DNA of 64,000 nucleotides from Thermomicrobiales bacterium (GTDB taxonomy: Bacteria > Chloroflexota > Chloroflexia > Thermomicrobiales > CFX8), in NCBI GenBank assembly GCA_037045155.1, contig JBAOIG010000005.1, positions 434,001 to 498,000 of the forward strand, read 5' to 3'. A program made the translations under genes and the position numbers. Below, in pieces: positions 27,276 to 36,222 of this stretch; the stretch's first letter is position 1; every line of letters starts with the position of its first letter. The notes below the pieces were generated by a model. That model had not been told where the DNA came from. It searched no databases and saw only the letters and a list, made by a program, of their open reading frames with translations.

Positions 27276-28820
27276 TTACTCGAACGCGCCGACTCGCTCC
27301 TCGGCCGCGGCAAGCAGGCTGCCATCGGACAGCAGATCGGTGATCGCCGCCAGCTCCGGAGCCAGGAAACGGTCAGGGCCGGGACCGGGGACATGCTGGC
27401 GGAGCAGATCGAGCGCGGCCCGCGAGCCAGCGCCGGGCTGGATCGGATCGCGCAGATCGATCGCCAGGCCGGCGGCCATCGCCTCGACAGCCAGGACTCG
27501 AGCGAGGTTTGTCAGCACCTGGCGCAAGTTCCGGGCAGCATTCCAGCCGAGCGAGACGTGATCCTCCTGGCCGGCCGAGGTCGATACCGAGTCGGTGCTA
27601 GCCGGATGCGACAGCCGCCGGTTCTCGGCCACCAGCGACGCGGCGGTGTACTGGGCAATCATCAGGCCGGAGTTGACTCCTGCGTCGGGCGAGAGGAATG
27701 GCGGTAGCCCGCGCGAGCGGCTGCCGTCGAGCATCCGGTCCACACGCTGCTGGGAGATCGCTCCGACCTCGCAGGCGGCGATCGTCAGGAAGTCGCAGGC
27801 GAACGCGAGTGGTTCGCCGTGGAAATTCCCGACCGACTCAACGCGACCGTCGGGCAGAATGACCGGATTGTCGACCGCCGAGGCTAGCTCGCGCCCAGCG
27901 ACGATCGTGACATAATCCAGCGTATCGCGCGAAGCGCCGATGACCTGCGGATGGCAGCGAAGCGAGTAGGCGTCCTGGACGCCGTGGATAACATCGTCGT
28001 GGGCGGCAACGAGCGGCGAGCCGGACAGCACCCGGCGAAGGTTCGCGGCGCTCCTGGCCTGGCCCGGATGCGGGCGCAGCGCCTGCAGGTCGGCGGCGAA
28101 CGGCCTGTCGGTACCGAGCAATCCTTCAACGGTCATCGCGGCAATGAGGTCGGCGGTTCGGAAGAGGCGCTGGGCATCGACGATGGCCATCGTCAGCATT
28201 CCCAGCATGCCATCTGTGCTGTTGATCAGCGCCAGTCCTTCTTTGGCTTCCAGCGCGATCGGCTCAAATCCAGCGGCTGCCAGCGCCGGCCCAGACGGCG
28301 CTGGCTGATTATGCTCGCCGACAACCCAGCCCTCACCAATCAGCAGCAACGATGCATGAGACAGCGGCGCCAGATCGCCACTTGCGCCGAGCGAGCCAAA
28401 GACCGGGATATACGGCACGATCCCCGCGTTCAGCAGCTTGATCAGCCCCTCGGCGACAATCGGACGAGCGCCGGAATACCCCTTGGCCAGCGTCGCGGCG
28501 CGCAGCAGAATCAGCGCGCGGACAACCTCTGGCTCGATGGCAGGGCCCATCCCGGCTGAGTGCGAACGGAGGATGGCATGCTGCATCTCGGCGCGCGCAG
28601 CGGCGGGTATCAACACACTGGCCAACCCGCCGAAGCCGGTCGTGACGCCATACACCGGCCTGTCATGAGCCGCGGCCTCGTCGATGTAGGCGCGGGTGTG
28701 GCGCATACGCTGGTAGGCGTTCTCGCCGAGCTCGACCCGCGCGCCACCCCGCGCGACCGCGATTACGTCGTCGATCGTCAGATCACCACCATCGACCAGC
28801 ACGACATCCCGATCAGCCAT
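27276..28820 (-). CDS. hutH: Histidine ammonia-lyase
   Basis: A 514-residue enzyme that removes ammonia from histidine to give urocanate, the first step of histidine breakdown. The autocatalytic MIO prosthetic group forms from Ala-Ser-Gly in 'VFGSLGASGDLAPLSHASLL'. The N-terminal 'VYGVTTGFGGLASVLI' and 'NFHGEPLAFACDFLTIAACE' are also typical, as is 'AGQEDHVSLGWNAARNLRQV'. 'AGAAGGGA' precedes the ATG. It is a phenylalanine/histidine ammonia-lyase; the hutU gene nearby supports histidine. It is convergent with the PLP enzyme gene, 28 bp apart. Confidence 0.94.
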   Translation of the reverse strand: MADRDVVLVDGGDLTIDDVIAVARGGARVELGENAYQRMRHTRAYIDEAAAHDRPVYGVTTGFGGLASVLIPAAARAEMQHAILRSHSAGMGPAIEPEVVRALILLRAATLAKGYSGARPIVAEGLIKLLNAGIVPYIPVFGSLGASGDLAPLSHASLLLIGEGWVVGEHNQPAPSGPALAAAGFEPIALEAKEGLALINSTDGMLGMLTMAIVDAQRLFRTADLIAAMTVEGLLGTDRPFAADLQALRPHPGQARSAANLRRVLSGSPLVAAHDDVIHGVQDAYSLRCHPQVIGASRDTLDYVTIVAGRELASAVDNPVILPDGRVESVGNFHGEPLAFACDFLTIAACEVGAISQQRVDRMLDGSRSRGLPPFLSPDAGVNSGLMIAQYTAASLVAENRRLSHPASTDSVSTSAGQEDHVSLGWNAARNLRQVLTNLARVLAVEAMAAGLAIDLRDPIQPGAGSRAALDLLRQHVPGPGPDRFLAPELAAITDLLSDGSLLAAAEERVGAFE

Positions 28821-28878
28821 TCCGGCGGTCCCTTCTCATGTCCAATACACAACGCGGCGCTACTCTAGCATGCGCCCG

Positions 28879-29070
28879 TCAAGCCATCAGCCAAACAATC
28901 CCAAGTAACACCACCCACGGCGCGACGACCCAGCCGGCAACTACCGTCATCCCAATCGGGATCGGCAGCCAGGCGACGCGCGGAGCGACGCGCCGGCCAA
29001 TCCAGAGGTAGTAGAAGATCGACAGCGGGATCGCGGCAACCGCCCCAGGGATGATCAGCAGAAGGGCCAT
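28879..29070 (-). CDS. Small two-helix membrane protein
   Basis: A 63-residue hydrophobic protein with two likely helices, 'LLLIIPGAVAAIPLSIFYYL' and 'PIGMTVVAGWVVAPWVVLLG', joined by an Arg-rich loop. The ATG at 29070 lies 10 bp after the stop of the dehydrogenase gene, so it is likely the second gene of that unit. It is not a family I recognise. The same frame opens earlier at 29172, but that part overlaps the dehydrogenase. Confidence 0.55.
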   Translation of the reverse strand: MALLLIIPGAVAAIPLSIFYYLWIGRRVAPRVAWLPIPIGMTVVAGWVVAPWVVLLGIVWLMA

Positions 29071-29080
29071 ATCGCGCCGT

Positions 29081-30151
29081 TCATCCGCGGGAGCGAAGCT
29101 CGGCGACGATCGCGTCGGACAGGTCGCTCGTGCTGGCGTGCCCGCCGAGATCGGGAGTGAGCGTCTCGCCACGCGCCAACACTGTCTCGATGCTATCGAG
29201 CAGCGCCGCGCCGAGCTCTTCCTTGCCGAGATGATCGAGCAGCATCTTGGCCGTCCAGATCTGGCCGATCGGGTTGGCGATTCCGCGACCGGCGATGTCC
29301 GGCGCAGAGCCGTGGACCGGCTCGAACATCGACGGGTAACGCCGCTCGGGGTTGAGGTTCGCGGCCGGCGCCATGCCGATCCCGCCCATCACGGCGGCAG
29401 CAAGGTCGGAGAGGATATCGCCGAACAGATTCGAGCCGACAACGACGTCGAAGGTGTCCGGGCGAGTGACGAAAAACGCCGCTAACGCGTCGATGTGGTA
29501 CTGATCGCTTCGGATATGCTGGTAATCCGCGCCGACAGCAGCGACGACCTCATCCCAGTAGGGCATCGTAATGTTGATGCCGTTCGACTTTGTCGCCGAG
29601 GTCAGGTGGCCGCGACGCTTGCCGGCCAGCTCGTAGGCATAGCGCACGACCCGCTCGACCCCCATTCGGGTGAAGACGGTATTCTGGATCGCCATTTCGG
29701 CCGGCGTGCCGGCATGGAGCCGGCCGCCCATGCTCGAATACTCACCCTCCGAGTTCTCGCGGACGACAACGAGGTCGATGCTGCCGGCTTCCCGGTCGCG
29801 CAGGGGGGATCGCACGCCTCGTAGTAACCGCGCAGGGCGCAGATTGACATACTGCTGGAACGTCCGGCGGATCGGGATCAGGAGTCCCCAGAGCGAGACG
29901 TGGTCCGGCACCCCGGGGTAGCCGACAGCGCCAAGAAAGATCGTCTCGAACCCGGCGAGCGTATCGAGGCCATCGGCCGGCATCATCTCCTGGCGTCGAG
30001 CGTAGTATTCGCAGCCCCAGGGGAACTCAGTGAAGTCGAACGCCAGCCCGCCGTCCAGCTCGGCCGCAGCTTCGAGGACCTTCACGCCCTCGGCGACGAC
30101 CTCCGGCCCGATCCCATCGCCTGGAATCACTGCACAACTGACTCGTTCCAT
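29081..30151 (-). CDS. Isocitrate/isopropylmalate dehydrogenase family, tartrate dehydrogenase-like
   Basis: A 356-residue NAD-dependent beta-decarboxylating dehydrogenase. 'CAVIPGDGIGPEVVAEGVKV' is the N-terminal signature. 'LLIPIRRTFQQYVNLRPARL' carries the substrate-binding arginines, and 'DLVVVRENSEGEYSSMGGRL' fits the tartrate dehydrogenase/D-malate (TtuC/DmlA) subgroup, where EGEY(S/A) is usual, better than LeuB. The metal Asp motif is 'VVGSNLFGDILSDLAAAVMG'. 'GGGAGGGG' precedes the ATG at 30151. A -10-like TATAGT lies upstream (30199-30204, minus strand). It probably oxidises tartrate or D-malate. Confidence 0.9.
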   Translation of the reverse strand: MERVSCAVIPGDGIGPEVVAEGVKVLEAAAELDGGLAFDFTEFPWGCEYYARRQEMMPADGLDTLAGFETIFLGAVGYPGVPDHVSLWGLLIPIRRTFQQYVNLRPARLLRGVRSPLRDREAGSIDLVVVRENSEGEYSSMGGRLHAGTPAEMAIQNTVFTRMGVERVVRYAYELAGKRRGHLTSATKSNGINITMPYWDEVVAAVGADYQHIRSDQYHIDALAAFFVTRPDTFDVVVGSNLFGDILSDLAAAVMGGIGMAPAANLNPERRYPSMFEPVHGSAPDIAGRGIANPIGQIWTAKMLLDHLGKEELGAALLDSIETVLARGETLTPDLGGHASTSDLSDAIVAELRSRG

Positions 30152-30441
30152 CGCTGCGTCCCCTCCCGCTTTGGCCAGCACAACTTCATCGCCCGAACAC
30201 TATAGCGCGTGTCAGCAGCAGGATCGCACGACGCGCGTATCGACGGGCTTGGGGCTCGGCACGGCGGCAGGTCGGGTCGCAGGCAACCCTCGTCCGCCTT
30301 TCGGAATACAGGCTCCGGGATCATTGTTTATGGCAGCAGATTTGCGATTGTGCGTCCTGGCTGGCCGGGGCGTTTCGACCGCTTTTACCACGCACGTGGA
30401 ATGCCGACCGGACACGACCTGGCATCGCAAAGGAGAAGCCG

Positions 30442-31194
30442 ATGGGCTCACTCGGGACGGTTGTCGCAACGTTCCTGGCCTCGGCAGTCGAGGTCGTTGA
30501 AGTCATCACGATCCTGCTGGCGCTGGGGATCACGCGCGGCTGGCGCTCGACACTGGCCGGCGCGGCGGCGGCGCTCGTCATCCTCGCCGTTCTGACCGCG
30601 ATCCTCGGAACCGCGCTCCAGCGCTGGATCAACCTCTCGGCACTGCAGGTGTTCGTCGGCGCGTTGTTGCTGGTCTTCGGCCTGCAATGGCTCCGGAAGG
30701 CGATCCTGAGAGCATCCGGACTCAAAGCGCTACATGACGAAGACGCGCTGTTCGCCGCGGAGGTGACGACGGCGCAGGGTGTGCCACTGGTGGCAGGGGA
30801 GTCAATCGACTGGTTCGCCGCGACGGTCGCTTTCAAGGGCATGCTGCTGGAGGGTCTGGAGGTCATCTTCATCGTGATGACGGCCGGGGTGGCCAGCGGG
30901 CATCTCGGCCAGGCGGCAATGGCGGCACTGGCCGCGGCGGTCATCGTCGGCGCGTCAGGCATCGTCCTTCGCCGCCCGCTCTCTCGTGTCCCGGAGAACA
31001 CGCTCAAGTTCGGGGTCGGGCTGCTGCTGACGACCTTCGGAACGTTCTGGGCTGGCGAAGGGCTGGGCATCCACTGGTTCGGCGGCGACCTGGCGCTGCT
31101 CTGGCTCCTGGCGGTCTATGCCGCGCTCGGATTGGTGGCGGTGCGTCAGCTGACCCGGCAGCAGAGTCTCGTTACAGCCCAGGAGGCAGCCTGA
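30442..31194 (+). CDS. COG4280-like predicted membrane protein with ExxE motifs
   Basis: A 250-residue protein with about six or seven hydrophobic helices. Two related halves each carry an acidic motif at the start of a helix: 'FLASAVEVVEVITILLALGI' and 'FKGMLLEGLEVIFIVMTAGV'. ExxE pairs inside helices recall metal permeases such as FTR1 or the TMEM165/UPF0016 group, so cation transport is a possibility but not shown. 'AAAGGAG' precedes the ATG. Its TGA overlaps the ATG of a small membrane gene (TGATG). The 250-bp region upstream of it holds no recognised gene. Confidence 0.7.
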   Translation: MGSLGTVVATFLASAVEVVEVITILLALGITRGWRSTLAGAAAALVILAVLTAILGTALQRWINLSALQVFVGALLLVFGLQWLRKAILRASGLKALHDEDALFAAEVTTAQGVPLVAGESIDWFAATVAFKGMLLEGLEVIFIVMTAGVASGHLGQAAMAALAAAVIVGASGIVLRRPLSRVPENTLKFGVGLLLTTFGTFWAGEGLGIHWFGGDLALLWLLAVYAALGLVAVRQLTRQQSLVTAQEAA

Positions 31195-31400
31195 TGCATG
31201 TGATTGTGCGGTTCCTGGACTTCCTGCGAGATTTCATCATCGGCGACGCATGGGAGATCGCTGCCGGCCTCGCGATCACACTCGTCGCTCTCGGGCTCAT
31301 CTCGCACCTCTGGCGTGGCAGCGAAGTGCTCGGATTCGTGCTCGCAGGTGTGGTCGTCGGGCTGACCTGGTGGTCGCTACAACGCGCAGCCAGCCACTGA
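31194..31400 (+). CDS. Small membrane protein coupled to the COG4280-like gene
   Basis: A 68-residue protein with two predicted helices ('WEIAAGLAITLVALGLISHL' and 'VLGFVLAGVVVGLTWWSL'). Its start overlaps the previous stop by one base, so it is translated with the COG4280-like protein and may be its accessory subunit. It is not a family I can name. Confidence 0.65.
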   Translation: MHVIVRFLDFLRDFIIGDAWEIAAGLAITLVALGLISHLWRGSEVLGFVLAGVVVGLTWWSLQRAASH

Positions 31401-31451
31401 GTGGCGTCGCCGGTCGGTGGAGACGACCCTCAGTCAGCGACCTGCGCTTCC

Positions 31452-33308
31452 TCATGCGCGAACTGAGTGCGGTACAGCTTCGGCATAGCGCCCGTCGACC
31501 GCAAGCAGCTCCAGGTGCGTGCCACGCTCGACGATACGGCCGGCCTCGACGACGAGGATCAGGTCTGCCGCGCGAACGGTCGAGAGCCGATGGGCGATCA
31601 CGAGCACGGTTCTGCCCTCGAGCGCCTCGCTGAGCGCTGCCGAGACTGCCACTTCCGACGTTGAGTCCAGATGCGCCGTCGCCTCGTCCAGGATGACGAC
31701 ACGCGGGTGAGCCAGCAATAGCCTTGCGATCGTCAGCCGCTGGCGTTCCCCTCCGGAGAGGCGATAGCCGCGTTCGCCGACAACTGTGTCGAGCCCGTCC
31801 GGCAAGGCCGCGATGACATCCGCAAGTCGCGCCCGGCGCAGGGCATCCCATAGCTCCTCGTCGGTCGCCGTGGGAAAAGCGATCGCCAGGTTTGCGCGGA
31901 TCGACTCGTGGAACAGGTGGCCATCCTGGGTGACCATTCCGAGCGTCTCTCGCATAGCGGTGAAGCTCAGATCGCGGACATCGACGCCAGAGAGACGAAT
32001 CGAGCCACTATCGACATCGTAGAGCCGCGGGACGAGCTGGGCGATAGTCGACTTCCCCGCGCCCGACGAGCCGACAAGGGCGACCATCCCACCAGGCTCG
32101 GCGCGAAACGAGATATCGTGGAGCACCTCGATCCCGCCGCGTGTGTCGAGGACGGCAACCTCCTCGAGCGACGCGAGCGAAACCTTGTCGGCCGGCGGGT
32201 AGCTGAACGAGACATGCTCGAACTCGATCGACACCGGGCCGGGCGGCACGACGCGGGGGTTTGGCGCTTCCTTGATCAGCGGCTCCAGGTCGAGCACCTC
32301 GAAGACGCGCTCGAAGCTGACCATCGCGTTCATGACATCGACCCGCGCGCCGGCCAGCGCAGTCAGCGGCGCGTAGAGCCGGGTCAGCAACAGCGAGAGA
32401 GTGACAACCGAGCCAGCCTCCAGTTCCCCGCGAAGAGCGTAGAACCCACCCAGGCCATAGACGACCGCGAGCGCCAGGGCCGAGACAAGGGTAAGCGCGG
32501 TGATGAAGACGGCCTGCAGCATCGTAGAGCGAACACCAATGTCACGAACGCGTCGTGCTCGGCGGGCGAACTCGACCGACTCCTCGGCCGGCCGGCCATA
32601 GAGCTTGACCAGCGTCGCGCCCGGCGCCGAGAAACGCTCGGTCATCCGGGTGCTCATCTCCGCGCTATAGTTCGCCGCCTCGCGACGAAGTGCCGCCAGT
32701 CGCGCGCCAAGCCGGCGGGCTGGCAGGACGAACACCGGCAGCAGTACAAGAGCCAGCAGAGTGATCTGCCACGAGATGCGAACCATCACCGCAAACGCCA
32801 GCAACAACATGACAACGTTGCTGACCACACCGGATAACGTGTCACTGAATGCCCGCTGCGCGCCCATGACATCATTGTTCAGCCGGGAAACAAGCGCGCC
32901 GGTGCGGGTGCGAGTGAAGAAAGCGATCGGCATGCGCTGGACATGGTCGAAGACAGTTGTGCGCAAATCAAGGATGAGCCCCTCACCGATGGTTGAGGAA
33001 AGCCAGCGATTCAGGATGGTCAGCCCGCCTTCGAGAACGGCAAGCACAGCGATCAGGCTGGCTAGCGTGATGATGATGCGTTCAGCTTTCCCGTCGATGA
33101 TCGCGTTGATGACGCGGCCGGCCAGCACCGGTGTAGCCACCGCCAGCGCCGCCGTCACGACGCTGAGCGCGACAAATAGCGCGATCCGACCTCGTCGGGG
33201 CTGCGCGAAGACGCCGATCCGTTTCAGGGTCGCGACCGAGAACGGCCGCTGATCACTGATCGAGTCGGTCGTCCGAACCATCGACCGCCAGGCCATGTGC
33301 ATGCTCAT
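31452..33308 (-). CDS. ABC exporter, fused permease and ATPase (MsbA/multidrug type)
   Basis: A 618-residue half-transporter that works as a dimer. The N-terminal six-helix ABC membrane domain occupies about residues 35-330 (for example 'LFVALSVVTAALAVATPVLA' and 'GVVSNVVMLLLAFAVMVRI'). The ATPase follows: Walker A 'VALVGSSGAGKSTIAQLVPR', signature 'LSGGERQRLTIARLLLAHPR', Walker B 'VVILDEATAHLD' and 'VLVIAHRLSTV'. It lies alone between two converging units. The ATG at 33308 follows 'AGGACA'. Likely export of a drug or lipid; the substrate cannot be predicted. Confidence 0.94.
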   Translation of the reverse strand: MSMHMAWRSMVRTTDSISDQRPFSVATLKRIGVFAQPRRGRIALFVALSVVTAALAVATPVLAGRVINAIIDGKAERIIITLASLIAVLAVLEGGLTILNRWLSSTIGEGLILDLRTTVFDHVQRMPIAFFTRTRTGALVSRLNNDVMGAQRAFSDTLSGVVSNVVMLLLAFAVMVRISWQITLLALVLLPVFVLPARRLGARLAALRREAANYSAEMSTRMTERFSAPGATLVKLYGRPAEESVEFARRARRVRDIGVRSTMLQAVFITALTLVSALALAVVYGLGGFYALRGELEAGSVVTLSLLLTRLYAPLTALAGARVDVMNAMVSFERVFEVLDLEPLIKEAPNPRVVPPGPVSIEFEHVSFSYPPADKVSLASLEEVAVLDTRGGIEVLHDISFRAEPGGMVALVGSSGAGKSTIAQLVPRLYDVDSGSIRLSGVDVRDLSFTAMRETLGMVTQDGHLFHESIRANLAIAFPTATDEELWDALRRARLADVIAALPDGLDTVVGERGYRLSGGERQRLTIARLLLAHPRVVILDEATAHLDSTSEVAVSAALSEALEGRTVLVIAHRLSTVRAADLILVVEAGRIVERGTHLELLAVDGRYAEAVPHSVRA

Positions 33309-33424
33309 TGTGTCTTGTCCTGTATCAGCGAGAGCAAAATACCGGCGCGTTGGTCATACGCGCCCCACGCTACAACTCACGGGTGATGGATTATACGGTC
33401 GAATCGGCTCTGGCGTCCCACGCC

Positions 33425-34396
33425 TCAATCCCACAGCTTGCCGAGGAGTGATGGATCGATATTCCCGCCGCTGATGACGATCCCGACCCTGCGGGATTCG
33501 GCGGGCAGCAGTCCCTCCATGACAGCGGCGACCGGGACAGCGGCGCTCGGCTCGATGACGAGCTTCATCCGGGTAATAGCGAAGCGCAACGCATCGAGGA
33601 CTTGATCGTCGCTGACGATAAGAACATCGTCCAGAAGCGCCTGCATGACCGGGAACGTCAACTCGCCGGGTGTTTGCGAACGGGTGCCGTCCGCGATCGT
33701 GGGCGGAGGAGGGATGACGACCCGCTCGCCCTTTTCGATCGAGAGCTTCGTGTCGTCCGCCCCGACTGTTTCGACTCCGTAGATGCGAATGGATGGATCG
33801 ATGCCCTTGGCTGCGACTGCGCAGCCAGCGATCAACCCACCGCCGCCGATCGGGATGACCAGCGTGTCGAGATCCGGCACAGCCTCGAGCAATTCCAGCA
33901 CGACGGTGCCCTGGCCGGCCATCACGAGCGGGTTATCGTAGGGCGGGATGACGACCATGCCACGCTCCGCAGCCACCACGTGCTGGTAGTCGGCGCCATC
34001 GACCTTCTGACGGTCGAAGAGGACAATCTCGGCGCCATAGCCGCGCGTCGCATTCTGCTTCACCTGCGGCGCGTCGTCCGGCATGACAATAACTGCCGGG
34101 ATACCAAGGAGCCTGGCCGAGATCGCGACGCCCTGTGCGTGGTTGCCGCTGCTGTAGGCGACGACACCGCGCTCGCGGGTGGCCGCATCCAGTCGGCTGA
34201 TCGCATTGTAGGCGCCGCGGAACTTGAACGAACCGGCCCGCTGGAAGCTCTCGCACTTCAGGAAGACCTCGCGGCCGGTCAAATCGTTGAGGGTCCGGCT
34301 GCTGATGACGGGGGTTGTGTTGACGATCCCCCGGAGCTGCTCCGCCGCGGACAGGACATCGTCAAATGTAATCGCCAGATTTCCTGTCACGCTCAT
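33425..34396 (-). CDS. Threonine/serine dehydratase (threonine ammonia-lyase-like)
   Basis: A 323-residue fold type II PLP enzyme without the C-terminal ACT-like regulatory domain, so it is the short catabolic or racemase-like form. PLP lysine is in 'RAGSFKFRGAYNAISRLDAA'. 'VVAYSSGNHAQGVAISARLL' contacts substrate carboxylate, and the PLP phosphate loop is 'TLVIPIGGGGLIAGCAVAAK'. It deaminates threonine to 2-oxobutanoate or serine to pyruvate; serine racemase is an alternative. An insertion sequence has landed 118 bp upstream of its start codon. Confidence 0.92.
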   Translation of the reverse strand: MSVTGNLAITFDDVLSAAEQLRGIVNTTPVISSRTLNDLTGREVFLKCESFQRAGSFKFRGAYNAISRLDAATRERGVVAYSSGNHAQGVAISARLLGIPAVIVMPDDAPQVKQNATRGYGAEIVLFDRQKVDGADYQHVVAAERGMVVIPPYDNPLVMAGQGTVVLELLEAVPDLDTLVIPIGGGGLIAGCAVAAKGIDPSIRIYGVETVGADDTKLSIEKGERVVIPPPPTIADGTRSQTPGELTFPVMQALLDDVLIVSDDQVLDALRFAITRMKLVIEPSAAVPVAAVMEGLLPAESRRVGIVISGGNIDPSLLGKLWD

Positions 34397-34513
34397 CGAC
34401 TGCTCCCACTTCTCCCGCCAACATCCGCAGGCCCAGCTACACGCCGGGCACGCCCATCATCATACCGCCATGCCGCGCGTCTCACTGAGCGTGCACGACT
34501 CCACCCTGTGGTC

Positions 34514-34522
34514 TCGGGACTT
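34514..34522. repeat. Left copy of 9-bp target site duplication
   Basis: TCGGGACTT directly abuts the left inverted repeat of the insertion sequence. The identical 9 bp abut the right end at 36117-36125. An exact duplication of this length is a footprint of transposition. Confidence 0.85.
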
Positions 34523-36116
34523 GGGTGCGCGTCATGGTTTGGCGTGATGGTGGTGAGCGGTATGCTGGGGGAGCGATCATCGGAGCCGAGCACCTGAGGA
34601 GCCACCAATGCCAGACGAGCGAGCGAGCGACCAAGGACTGGGCACAATCGAGGCGGAGTTCCGCGCCTGGCTAAGCGCGCATCCCGCCGCGACCCTGACG
34701 GAGCTGGAAATCGAACTGGATCGGCGTCTGCGGGCGGGTCGTGCGCAGATCCTGCGAGAGGCCGTCACGGCCATGCCGAACCCTGCGGGCGTATGTCCCG
34801 ATTGTGGCCGGCCGCTCGTGGCGCATGGCCAGCATGTGCGGCGCCTGGTGACGCAGGGGGACGAGCCGCTGACCGTGGAGCGGTCGTATCAGCGCTGTCC
34901 GGCCTGTGGGGCCGGGCTTTTCCCCCCTGGATGAGACGCTAGGGCTCCTGAGTGGGGTGGCCTTCACGCCGTGGCTCGTTGAGAGCATTGTGCGGCTGGG
35001 CACGTTGCTGCCCTTCGCGCAGGCGCCGGAGATCCTGCAGCACTTCACCGGGGTCACGGTCAGCGCCGCCACCGTGCGACGGCTGACGGAGGTGGCCGGC
35101 GCGATGCAGGAGCAAGTGGAGCGTGCGGAGGTGGCGCGGCTGGAACGGGAGCTTCCCGCCGCGCCAGCGGGTCCGGCGGTGCAACTGCTCAGCGTTGATG
35201 GGGCGATGGCGCCGCTGGTCGGCGGAACCTGGGCCGAGGTCAAGACGCTGGCCATTGGCACGGTCGAGGCCAGGGCGACCGGGGTCCGGACGCAGGAGCT
35301 ATCCTATTTCTCACGGCTGGCGGATGCGGAGACGTTCACCCGTCTGGCGACGATCGAGACACAGCGCCGGGGACAGCTTCGGCCCGGACGGTGGTCGCCG
35401 TCGTCGATGGGGCGGCCTGGTGCCAGGGGTTCATTGACACGCAGCGATTCGATGCGGTCCGGGTGCTTGACTTCGCCCATGCGCTGGAGCACCTGGGGCA
35501 GGTGGCGCACGCCGTCTACGGGGCGGGCACGTCGTCTGCCAGCGAGTGGCTCGGCCAGCAGGCCCAGGCGTTACGCCATGGCGACGAACAGCAGGTGCTC
35601 GATCGGCTCGCGACGCTCGGTGAAGCGCCGCACTGCGGGTCGGAGGCGCGGACGCTGATCCAGCAGAACCACGACTATCTGGCCGCGCGGATCGAGCAGA
35701 TACGCTACGACACCTTTGTCGCGGCGGGGTATCCGATCGGCAGTGGGTGTGTGGAGAGCGCCAACAAGCTGCTGGTCGAGGCCCGGCTGAAGGGGAGTGG
35801 GATGCACTGGGCGCGCGCCAACGTCAATCCAATGCTGGCGTTGCGGACACTCGAGTGTAATCAGCGCTGGGAGGAGGGATGGCCGACCCTCTGGCAGGCC
35901 TGGCGGCGTGCCGCCCGCGTCCGTGCCAGTCACCGTCGTCAGGCCCGTCGTGCCTCGGGCCAGGCGCCGACACCGGCCGCGTGCGCAGTTCCGCACCCTG
36001 CCGTCGACATCGTCGAACGACCCAGCCGACCCAAAACCATCGTCAACGGCAAGCCCACCATCGACCATCCCTGGCGACGATCCTTACCCATCGCCGCCAA
36101 ACCATGACGCGCACCC
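34523..36116 (+). mobile_element. ISKra4-family-like insertion sequence, 1594 bp
   Basis: The element is bounded by perfect 22-bp inverted repeats at 34523-34544 (beginning GGGTGCGCGTCATGG) and 36095-36116, and flanked by an exact 9-bp direct repeat TCGGGACTT. Inside is one transposase gene in three reading frames. The protein resembles ISKra4-family transposases ('VESIVRLGTLLPFAQAPEIL', 'LSVDGAMAPLVGGTWAEVK', 'VVDGAAWCQGFID'). It inserted between the threonine dehydratase gene and the promoter of a flavin monooxygenase gene. The perfect ends indicate recent insertion, but the frameshifted transposase suggests it cannot move unaided unless frameshifting occurs. Confidence 0.9.
34608..36107 (+). 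pseudogene. ISKra4-like transposase, two frameshifts
   Basis: Part one (34608-34934) has a zinc-ribbon 'VCPDCGRPL...CPACGAG'. Removing one base from the C6 run at 34922-34927 restores the family reading 'GLFPLDE' and leads into part two (in-frame to about 35372), which has the helical 'FTGVTVSAATVRRLTEVAGA' and 'LSVDGAMAPLVGG'. Adding one base to the G4 run at 35369-35372 gives 'RRGTASARTVVAVVDGAAW' and leads into part three, which ends at 36107. Together these make about 500 residues, as expected. Both shifts are in single-base runs, so true mutations, assembly errors or programmed slippage are all possible. 'GYPIGSGCVESANKLLVEAR' near the end carries a conserved acidic residue. Confidence 0.85.
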
Positions 36117-36125
36117 TCGGGACTT
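36117..36125. repeat. Right copy of 9-bp target site duplication
   Basis: Second exact copy of TCGGGACTT, directly outside the right inverted repeat. It lies only 8 bp before the -35 box of the downstream promoter. Confidence 0.85.
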
Positions 36126-36133
36126 TGTGGGGC

Positions 36134-36161
36134 TTGTCATCGCAAGCTTATTCGCTATTAT
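36134..36161 (+). promoter_or_regulatory. Promoter of the flavin monooxygenase-hydrolase pair
   Basis: TTGTCA (36134-36139), a 16-nt spacer and TATTAT (36156-36161) lie about 60 bp before the start codon. The insertion sequence ends 17 bp upstream of the -35 box, so the core promoter is intact but any upstream activator site has been displaced. Confidence 0.5.
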
Positions 36162-36222
36162 GTTTGAGATTGGGTAGCTCCTCGTCGTCCTATTGCGTTG
36201 TTGCCGAAGGGAGCCTCGCCGA

